Part shown: positions 30,907 through 36,824 of the stretch, piece by piece
Numbering within the stretch: the first letter of the stretch is position 1
Layout: the number at the start of each line of letters is the position of its first letter
NCBI GenBank assembly: GCA_021784975.1
Contig: JAJYGU010000452.1
Coordinates: forward strand, 1 to 36,824
DNA from: Planctomycetota bacterium
Lineage (GTDB): Bacteria; Planctomycetota; Planctomycetia; Pirellulales; Thermoguttaceae
Reading direction: 5' to 3'
DNA: 36,824 nt
Program-made: the position numbers and the translations under genes
The notes under the pieces: model-generated
Database searches by the model: none
What the model was told of the DNA's origin: nothing
The model's input: the letters and a program-made list of their open reading frames with translations, nothing else

Positions 30907-32331
30907 ATGGCTGATGAACCTTCTCCGCCTTCCGATAATTCCTCGGCTGCCGAAAAGGTCCGCTCCTTTCCGCAGACGCCCGGGGTCTATCTGATGAAGG
31001 ATGGGGCGGGGCGAGTGATCTACGTGGGCAAGGCGAAGAACCTCCGCGCTCGGGCCGGCAGCTACTTCTTGCCGGCGGCCGCCGAGGACCCCCGCACCGC
31101 CCGGCTCGTGCCGGAGATTCGCGACATCGACTACCTCGAGGCCGAAAGCGAGATCGATGCCTTGTTGATGGAAGCCCGCCTGATCAAGGACATCCTGCCC
31201 AAGTACAATCGCGACCTCCGCGACGACAAGACTTTCCCCTACCTGGAAATCTATACGCGGGAAGACTTTCCCCGCGTCCGCTTGACCCGCCAGCCGATGG
31301 CCCGCGGCACCAAGCTCTATGGGCCGTTTACCAACCCACGGGCATTGCGAGGCGCAATCCAACTGCTGCAAAAGACCTTCAAGTTCCGCACCTGCTCGCT
31401 CGACATCGACGAGAGCGATCCCCGCTGGCGATGGTTCCGCCCCTGTCTGCTGGCCTCGATCCACCAGTGTTCGGCCCCGTGCAACCTGCGGATTTCGAAA
31501 CAGGAGTATCGCAAAGCCGTTCGCCGGCTGCAGCGGTTCCTGGAGGGCGATCGCCGGAAGCTGCTTGCCGAGATGCGCGAGGAAATGGCGGCGGCGGCCA
31601 AAGACCTGCACTTCGAGGAGGCCGCTCGGCTCCGCGACGAAATCGAGATGATCGAGTCGCTCGATCAATGCGGCAAGCTGGAGACCCACGTGCAGCCCGA
31701 GGTCTTTCCCATCGATCCCAAAAAGGGCGTAGCCGGTCTGCAGCGGGTGTTGCGGCTCGAGCGCCGGCCGCGGACCATCGAAGGGATCGACATCGCCCAC
31801 ACCGCCGGCACGGCCACGGTGGCCAGCCTGGTGCAGTTCATCGACGGGCTGCCGTTCAAGCCGGGCTACCGGCGGATGAAGATTCGCGGCGTGGAAGGGC
31901 CGGACGACGTGGCCAGCATCCACGAAGCGGTGGCCCGCCGTTTTCACCACCTCCGCACGGCGGGCGAAGCACCGCCCGACATCCTCTTGATCGACGGCGG
32001 CCCGGGACAGCTCAACGCCGCCTTGGCCGCGCTGCCTGATAAGGCAAGCCATGCTAGGCAGACTGGTCTCGAAGACGAACCCAGTTTCAACGACCCGCAC
32101 GAGAGTTCGGGCCAGTCGCCCGTCCCGGCGGCTAGTGGCGTCGGCCTGACGACGGTGCTCGCGCTGGCTAAGCGTGAAGAGATGGTGTACCTGCCGGGCA
32201 GCCCGGCCCCGCTGCAACTGAGCCGCCATAGTTATGCCTTGCGGCTGCTGCAATACGTCCGCGACGAGGCCCACCGCTTCGCCCAACACTATCACCACAT
32301 CCTGCGGCGCCAGTCGCAAATGGGTGAGTGA
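30907..32331 (+). CDS. uvrC: UvrC-type excinuclease subunit lacking the C-terminal HhH region
   Basis: The 474-residue protein makes the incisions in UvrABC nucleotide excision repair. The GIY-YIG domain (about 25-105, PGVYLMKDGAGRVIYVGKAKNLRAR) gives the 3' cut. A Cys-containing region (RTCSLDI to CSAPCNL) follows, then the UVR motif (about 232-255, LHFEEAARLRDEIEMIESL). The RNase H-like nuclease (about 285-465) has its triad: Asp295 (GIDIAH), Asp363 (LIDGGPGQL) and His456 (DEAHRFA). Within it, after the second Asp, lies an insert of about 35 residues (about 378-412). The protein stops at HHILRRQSQMGE, just where the tandem helix-hairpin-helix domain of standard UvrC (about 600 residues) would begin. 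The stop is followed directly by unrelated sequence and no frameshift remnant was seen, so the short form is probably natural. Confidence 0.92.
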   Translation: MADEPSPPSDNSSAAEKVRSFPQTPGVYLMKDGAGRVIYVGKAKNLRARAGSYFLPAAAEDPRTARLVPEIRDIDYLEAESEIDALLMEARLIKDILPKYNRDLRDDKTFPYLEIYTREDFPRVRLTRQPMARGTKLYGPFTNPRALRGAIQLLQKTFKFRTCSLDIDESDPRWRWFRPCLLASIHQCSAPCNLRISKQEYRKAVRRLQRFLEGDRRKLLAEMREEMAAAAKDLHFEEAARLRDEIEMIESLDQCGKLETHVQPEVFPIDPKKGVAGLQRVLRLERRPRTIEGIDIAHTAGTATVASLVQFIDGLPFKPGYRRMKIRGVEGPDDVASIHEAVARRFHHLRTAGEAPPDILLIDGGPGQLNAALAALPDKASHARQTGLEDEPSFNDPHESSGQSPVPAASGVGLTTVLALAKREEMVYLPGSPAPLQLSRHSYALRLLQYVRDEAHRFAQHYHHILRRQSQMGE

Positions 32332-32347
32332 ACGCTTGAACCCGACC

Positions 32348-32376
32348 TTTACTCGGCGGTGGGAATGACCTACACT
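32348..32376 (+). promoter_or_regulatory. Candidate promoter for the ClC gene
   Basis: TTTACT (32348-32353) and TACACT (32371-32376) are 17 bases apart, each a four-of-six match, in a locally AT-richer stretch after uvrC. The leader would be about 215 nt. Confidence 0.33.
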
Positions 32377-32600
32377 AGTAAGCTAGATTGTTAATCGTGG
32401 CTTGCGCCATCTAGGCGACTGTCGCCGGACCCAGCGGGTGAGTTTGATGGTGGCCCGCTGGCGAAGGGCTTCTGCCCACTGGCCCAAACATCGCCGGCAA
32501 AGAGGCGGTGTGTGACGAACACTGAGTGGCCGGACAAATACGCGAGGGGGCAAAGCCGACGGCAAGCTACGCTTCAGAGGGTGGGGCAGGGTCGATAGCA

Positions 32601-34664
32601 ATGGTCTCTCACAAGGTGAAACCCGCCAACCTGCCCAACCCGGTGGGAACTTGGCTATGGCTCCTGGGGTTGGCCAGTCTGACCGGCGTCGTGGCCGGGC
32701 TGTCGGCGGCCGCGCTGGATTGGAGCCTCGAGAAGGGGATCGACGCGGTCATTGGTCGGGTCGCCCCGCTGGACGTCGGGGAGATTTTCGCGTTTCATCC
32801 GCTGGTCCTCATCTTGCCTGCGGTCGGCGGACTGGCCTCGGCCTTGATAGTCATGTGGCTGTGCCCGACATTCACCCGCCAGGGGGCGAATGCGATGATT
32901 CGGGCATTTCACCGGCAGCGGGGCGAGTTGGAATTGCGGGGGCCAACCGTCAAGGCGGCTGCCTCGGTGGTGGTTATTTCCTGCGGAGGCTCGGCGGGGC
33001 CGGAAAGCCCCATCGCGGCCTTGGGGGCCGCCATCGGATCCCTGTGTGGAAAGCTGTTCCACGTGTCGCCTGCCCAGCGGCGGGTGCTGTTAATCGCGGG
33101 CTGCGCGTCGGGCATCGGGGCGATCTTCCATTGCCCGCTGGGCGGGGCCCTGTTCGCCATCAGCGTGCTTTATAGTGAACCGGACTACGAGACCGATGCG
33201 ATCATGCCCTCGCTGGTCGCTTCGGTGATGGGCCACTCCACCTTCATGGCCCTGTTGGGCCAGGACAAGTTCCTGGTTCGCGGGTGCGCGAGCTTGTTGT
33301 TCCGGTCGCCGTTGGAACTGGTGCTGTTCTTGGCGTTGGGGGTGGTATGTGGTCTGACGGCGATCTTTTTCGGGCTGAGTTTCCGCTTCGTCCGCTGGGT
33401 GAAAGGCGTCGGCCGGCTTCCACGGTGGCTATGGCCGGCGGTTGGGGGCTTGGCCACCGGCGGGTTGGCCTGTTTTCTGCCCCAGGTGATGGATGCCCGC
33501 TATGATTTCGTTCGCGCAATCATGGACGGGTCGGTGTTTGCCGGCGGGGCCGCCCATTCGTGGTGGTGGTGGACCGCTTTGTTTGGCGCCCTGGTCCTAG
33601 TGAAATGTATGGCAACCGCCTGCACGATCGGCAGCGGCGGGGCGGGCGGGGCGTTGGGGCCCGCGTTGGCCATCGGGGGCTTTGCCGGGGCCGCGCTGGG
33701 GGCGATCTGCGAGGCCCTCGTGCCCGGCATGTTCCCCGAGCCGCTGCGGCAAGCGCTCATCCCGGTGGGCATGGGCGGGGTGCTGGCGGCCAGTATGCGG
33801 GTCCCGCTGGCGGCCATCGTTATGATCGTCGAGATGACCGGAAGCTACGGCCTGATCGTCCCGATTATGCTGGTTTGCGTGACCGCCTACCTGATCGGAC
33901 GCCGCTGGGGGCTGCTGGACGAGCAGGTTCCGTCGAGCGTCGAATCGCCGATCCACACCGCCGACGTGGTCGTCCGCTTGCTGGAGTCGTCGCGAATCGG
34001 CGAACTGGTCGAGGTCGACGGCAGCCCCGTCGTTCCTCCGGACACCCACCTGAATCAACTGGTCCAGCAACTTAAGCCGGGACAACAGCCGGCCTTCATG
34101 GTGGTCCGGGACCGGCGCCTGCTGGGCGTGATCACCGTGCCCGACCTGGCCCATGTCCTCTGCAACTCCCAGCTCAACCGGGTGGTGATCGCCCACGATA
34201 TCATGAACGAGCAAACCCATGCCCTCACCCCCGACCGCAGCCTCTACGACGCCTTGGAAGTGTTTCGCAATAGCCAGCGTGCGGTCCTGCCGGTAGTCTC
34301 CCGCGAGCCGCCCCATTACTTTCTGGGGGCGGTGAGCCGGCGGACCATCTTCGACACCCTGGTCGAGCGGATCCACAGCATGAAGGAAATCGCCTTGGGC
34401 GAGCACAAGGGGCTGCTGGCCATCGAGGAAGAGGCCCGCTTGGACCACCTCTTGATGGCGGTCACCAACGGCCACGGTCCCCAAGTCAAGCGGTTGATGG
34501 TGCCGCTGGAGGTGCTGGGCAAGTCCATCCACGAATCCCAGTTCCGCAGCCGCTACGGTCTGCAGATCGTGGCCGTCGAACAGCCGGATGGAGTGATCCA
34601 GAGCCCGCCCGACTTGTACGTCCCGTTGGAGAGCTCGCAACGGCTACTGGTGATCTCGGCTTGA
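32601..34664 (+). CDS. ClC-type chloride channel/antiporter with CBS and TrkA-C-like domains
   Basis: The 687-residue protein has the ClC membrane domain (about 15-430), a CBS pair (about 480-600) and a C-terminal TrkA-C-like domain (about 610-687, VPLEVLGKSIHESQFRSRYGLQIVAVEQ). The selectivity loops are variant: GGSAGPESP in place of the common GGSAGREGP. The gating glutamate is kept as Glu135. The second loop reads GSGGAGGALGPALAIGG, where GSGxPGGxFxPSL is usual. The CBS and TrkA-C-like domains suggest control by nucleotides or small ligands. ATG 32601 was chosen; the frame is open to 32526, adding 25 residues of no obvious value. Whether it is a channel or an H+/Cl- (or other anion) exchanger cannot be decided. 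Its last 21 bases overlap the convergent gene's 3' end. Confidence 0.92.
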   Translation: MVSHKVKPANLPNPVGTWLWLLGLASLTGVVAGLSAAALDWSLEKGIDAVIGRVAPLDVGEIFAFHPLVLILPAVGGLASALIVMWLCPTFTRQGANAMIRAFHRQRGELELRGPTVKAAASVVVISCGGSAGPESPIAALGAAIGSLCGKLFHVSPAQRRVLLIAGCASGIGAIFHCPLGGALFAISVLYSEPDYETDAIMPSLVASVMGHSTFMALLGQDKFLVRGCASLLFRSPLELVLFLALGVVCGLTAIFFGLSFRFVRWVKGVGRLPRWLWPAVGGLATGGLACFLPQVMDARYDFVRAIMDGSVFAGGAAHSWWWWTALFGALVLVKCMATACTIGSGGAGGALGPALAIGGFAGAALGAICEALVPGMFPEPLRQALIPVGMGGVLAASMRVPLAAIVMIVEMTGSYGLIVPIMLVCVTAYLIGRRWGLLDEQVPSSVESPIHTADVVVRLLESSRIGELVEVDGSPVVPPDTHLNQLVQQLKPGQQPAFMVVRDRRLLGVITVPDLAHVLCNSQLNRVVIAHDIMNEQTHALTPDRSLYDALEVFRNSQRAVLPVVSREPPHYFLGAVSRRTIFDTLVERIHSMKEIALGEHKGLLAIEEEARLDHLLMAVTNGHGPQVKRLMVPLEVLGKSIHESQFRSRYGLQIVAVEQPDGVIQSPPDLYVPLESSQRLLVISA

Positions 34665-36491
34665 CGGCTGCGGTGAGCGCGGTTGGCGGTTCCACCATTG
34701 CTGCACGCGAGCCGGCGACTGCGGGCTCTGGAAGCGATAGCCGTCAAGGTGCAGGCTAAGCATCAAGGGGTCGTGGATCGGCACGAGTTTGAAATCGGCG
34801 GGACGCTCTCCGTGCCGCTTGAGCAAGAGGGCAGCGGCAGTGGCCCCGATTTCCGCAGCCGGCAACGTGCGGCTTGCACGCGGCGCCGCCTTTCCCGCGG
34901 AATCATCGTCCTCGTCCGGCGTCGGTGGCCGGTGGGCACTGGAACTTTCCCGGAGGGCATCCTGGTTGCCGATCTGCCCGGCTAGCCATTCGTCGACCCC
35001 CCGCCACGGATCGCGAGTGGCGAGGGACAGGGCTGCCAGCCACTCGAGCCGGTAGGGCGAGGCCGGCGTGGGGGGAAGAAACCGTCGCTGGGCGATGGCT
35101 TCCGTCAAACCGGCAGTGGCCTCCTGGGTGCCGTCGATCGCCAGTTGAGCGCAGATCCTGCCAAACCGGCTGGGTTGTCCACCCGTCACGGCGGCAGGCG
35201 GACCGGTTTGCGGGCCGTCCTCGACCAGCAAAAAGTATCGGCCCGCAAATCGCGACACTTCCCTCGGGTCGAGACCGGCCAGCATCTGCAATTCCGGCTC
35301 GGTCAGCAGATGCTTGTCTGCCAAAAACCGATCGAGAGTGCGGCGGCTCAGGGCAGCCAGCCGCGTTGCCTGGTCGGTTTGCACGTAGTAGGCGTAGGCC
35401 AGGCGGCGCCGCGGCGTCGGCAAGTTGACCAGGTGAAACATCGCCCCCGGCTGCTTGGGGTGCGGAAAGGCCACGCCCACCGGATAATCGCCGGGCGAAA
35501 GCGAATTGCCGCTGACGCAATGCGCCGTGTGCTCATCCACACGATCAAAGTAGCTGGGCCGGGTGGCCCCGGGTGACATCAGGGGCACCCCTACGATGAG
35601 GTGTTGCTCACCCAGATGCCGGCGGCCGTACCAGTATTCGGCCACCATAGCCGGCTTGGTCAGATCAAGTAGGTCTTGCAATCGCCCTGCGGCCGCTGCT
35701 TCTAGTCCCTGATCCAGCCGCGCCTGCAAGGCCTGGACCACGCGCGGCGTGCAGCGGTCGCTGGCCAGCAGCACCAGCAACTCGCGGCGGGCGGTGCGAT
35801 GCAGGCGCCACCGCCCCGGTCTCTTGCCCGCCGGGGTGGGACGGGCTAAATCGTCGACCCACTGGCGGATCTGCTCATCGCTGGCCGGCGGCAGCCTCGA
35901 GGCCGACGGCTCGCTCAACAACCACGCCCCCCACGCACGTTTCCAGGCTGACTCCAGCGGACCTTCGGCGTCGGCCGGCTGAGCCGTGTCGGCCAGCCGC
36001 CGCTTCAGCCGCAGCAAAAGCGGACCCACCAGCTTCGGATTGCTCAACAGCCATTCCAGCCGCTCTACGGCGCCGCGGCGGGCCGCGTAGGACTCATCGT
36101 CCAACTGCCGCACCACCCGATCGAGTTCCGCGTCGGACACTGAAGCGGCCGGCGGCAACGGGGTAGGCGGCAGGCGGCGAACCCACTGCTCCAAGCGCCA
36201 GCGGACCTCAAACGAAATGTCCGCCCGCAATAACCATCGGCGGAACTCGGCCGACAACCAAGGGGCCAGTTCCGGCTGGCCCACCATAGTCTCCAATCGG
36301 GCAGCCGCCGCCCGGCGGTCATCGAACCGCTCACTATCCAGCTCGCCGATCAGCCGGGCGACCTCGACCTTCAACTGCTGTAGGCGGCCCGCTGGCTTAG
36401 CTGTGGATGTTGCGCCGGTCGGTGGAGCGCCGTCGCCGACCGCCGGCGCGGCGAGGAGGAATATTGCCAAGATGTTCAGCGGGCGCAGCAC
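34644..36491 (-). CDS. Secreted protein with two helical repeats, unknown function
   Basis: I do not recognise a named family for this protein of about 615 residues. The best start is GTG at 36491, which gives a clean signal peptide (VLRPLNILAIFLLAAPAVGDG); the frame is open to 36719, but that extension runs through a dispersed repeat. Residues about 35-190 hold two copies of a helical motif (LIGELDSERFDDRRAAAARLE and VVRQLDDESYAARRGAVERLE), like the HEAT-type degradation-of-sequence repeats common in planctomycete secreted proteins. The remainder (about 230-560) includes a beta-rich segment with GVPLMSPGATRPSYFDRVDEHTAHCVSG and a low-complexity acidic stretch (TPDEDDDSAGKAAP). It converges on the ClC gene with a 21-base overlap. 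Confidence 0.72.
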   Translation of the reverse strand: MLRPLNILAIFLLAAPAVGDGAPPTGATSTAKPAGRLQQLKVEVARLIGELDSERFDDRRAAAARLETMVGQPELAPWLSAEFRRWLLRADISFEVRWRLEQWVRRLPPTPLPPAASVSDAELDRVVRQLDDESYAARRGAVERLEWLLSNPKLVGPLLLRLKRRLADTAQPADAEGPLESAWKRAWGAWLLSEPSASRLPPASDEQIRQWVDDLARPTPAGKRPGRWRLHRTARRELLVLLASDRCTPRVVQALQARLDQGLEAAAAGRLQDLLDLTKPAMVAEYWYGRRHLGEQHLIVGVPLMSPGATRPSYFDRVDEHTAHCVSGNSLSPGDYPVGVAFPHPKQPGAMFHLVNLPTPRRRLAYAYYVQTDQATRLAALSRRTLDRFLADKHLLTEPELQMLAGLDPREVSRFAGRYFLLVEDGPQTGPPAAVTGGQPSRFGRICAQLAIDGTQEATAGLTEAIAQRRFLPPTPASPYRLEWLAALSLATRDPWRGVDEWLAGQIGNQDALRESSSAHRPPTPDEDDDSAGKAAPRASRTLPAAEIGATAAALLLKRHGERPADFKLVPIHDPLMLSLHLDGYRFQSPQSPARVQQWWNRQPRSPQPSSRDHQ

Positions 36492-36596
36492 TGCGGGTAA
36501 TGGTGAAAACGGGGTTTCAAGTTGAACGATACCACCGGAAGCCAACGAAGGGTAGCCGTCAAGGTGGGGGGGATGGACGCCGGTCAGGCTGATCTC

Positions 36597-36660
36597 TGGG
36601 ACTGTCCCGATTTTTGCGGCGATCGTGCTGCGCACGGTGCCCGGCCACAAGAATGAAATC
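36597..36660. repeat. Palindromic GGGAC-type element, diverged copy 2
   Basis: The left arm GGGACTGTCCCGATTTTTG (36598-36616) matches the copy at 27957-27976 closely. On the right, GGCCACAAGAATGAAAT (36643-36659) resembles the complementary arm but is diverged, with a longer centre. It lies upstream of the secreted protein on the minus strand. Confidence 0.45.
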
Positions 36661-36707
36661 GTCCGCTCTGCGCGCCGTTTGACACCGAATTCGGTACCGG
36701 CTTGATC

Positions 36708-36736
36708 TTGCGTCGCCACGACATTTGCATTACAAG
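36708..36736 (+). promoter_or_regulatory. Weak promoter candidate for the gene starting at 36795
   Basis: TTGCGT (36708-36713) and TACAAG (36731-36736) are 17 bases apart, 58 bases before the ATG. TTGACA at 36679 has no good partner at normal spacing. Confidence 0.3.
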
Positions 36737-36794
36737 TCGCCGCTCAAAGACGTCTCGGAAACGGGCAGACTTCACAGCATAGCGAGGAGTTGCC

Positions 36795-36824
36795 ATGCAT
36801 CGCAGGGGAATCTGGCTGATGGTC
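36795..36824 (+). CDS. Start of a new gene (3' part outside window)
   Basis: An ATG at 36795 is preceded by a strong RBS, GCGAGGAG (36781-36788), 6 bases away. The ten visible codons give MHRRGIWLMV, basic residues followed by hydrophobic ones, as at the beginning of a signal peptide. The product cannot be named. Confidence 0.55.
   Translation, partial: MHRRGIWLMV

Larger units (their letters stand above)
36492..36794. other. Divergent intergenic region at the right edge
   Basis: These 303 bases between divergent genes hold the second copy of the GGGAC palindrome (36597-36660) and a weak plus-strand promoter candidate (36708-36736). No gene is convincing here, although the minus-strand frame of the neighbour stays open to 36719. 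Confidence 0.45.

Noticed and set aside
32526..32600. Upstream start for the ClC protein
   Set aside because: It would add 25 residues with no membrane or family similarity; ATG 32601 fits the usual short cytoplasmic N-terminus.
32383..32601. Minus-strand open frame between uvrC and the ClC gene
   Set aside because: It has an Arg/Pro-rich composition, no domain and no RBS, and it lies over the probable ClC leader.
1..36824. CRISPR arrays, toxin-antitoxin pairs, restriction systems or other defence islands
   Set aside because: No regularly spaced repeats and no recognisable defence genes were seen. The MazG-like protein alone, without a toxin partner, does not support a toxin-antitoxin call.

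Overview
The window is GC-rich bacterial chromosome and most resembles a planctomycete of the Pirellulales type. That placement is an inference from gene content: Tat-exported Gfo/Idh/MocA and aldo/keto-reductase-like proteins, secreted TIM-barrel sugar-isomerase-like proteins, FloA with a tethered partner, large secreted proteins of unknown function, Lys/Ala/Pro-rich linkers in envelope proteins, and GC-rich palindromic repeats between genes. No rRNA, CRISPR array, complete insertion sequence or replication origin was seen. One tRNA gene is present.

Layout. 1-527: the 3' end of a tyrosine recombinase gene runs into the 3' end of a tRNA-Phe gene, which looks like the edge of an integrated element lying mostly left of the window. 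744-4415: a promoter candidate and long leader, then a two-gene operon. Its first gene is a fused E1 alpha/beta 2-oxoacid dehydrogenase. Its second is a fusion of a lipoyl domain to a FabH-like ketoacyl-ACP synthase III. 4644-7522: a secreted HlyD-type adaptor and a secreted squalene-cyclase-like barrel protein. 7761-9731: a YjbQ protein and a Tat-exported oxidoreductase. 10141-11918: floA and a membrane-anchored partner. 12066-14855 (minus): a secreted isomerase-like protein, a degenerate Tat-exported aldo/keto reductase and a tetraheme cytochrome c. 15292-16589: a pseudo-receiver protein and a MazG-like pyrophosphohydrolase. 16611-17960 (minus): a secreted cyclophilin. 18087-18743: rsmD. 19140-21371: a large secreted protein of unknown function. 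21386-24942 (minus): galE and a PpiD/SurA-like chaperone. 25213-32331: topA, trpF, a glycosyltransferase with a YdjC-type deacetylase, and a short uvrC. 32601-36491: a ClC channel/antiporter and a convergent secreted protein. 36795 onward: the start of another gene.

The main candidate for an undescribed system is the operon at 1051-4415. The fused E1 would decarboxylate a 2-oxoacid and acylate the lipoyl arm, which is covalently joined to a KAS III condensing enzyme. No E2 acyltransferase or E3 domain is encoded with it. The arrangement suggests CoA-independent transfer of an acyl starter from a lipoyl thioester to the KAS III cysteine, so that fatty-acid or polyketide-like synthesis is primed directly from a 2-oxoacid. 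Other points of interest are the catalytically degenerate aldo/keto reductase translationally coupled to a tetraheme cytochrome, a UvrC without its C-terminal helix-hairpin-helix region, and several families of palindromic intergenic repeats present in two copies each.
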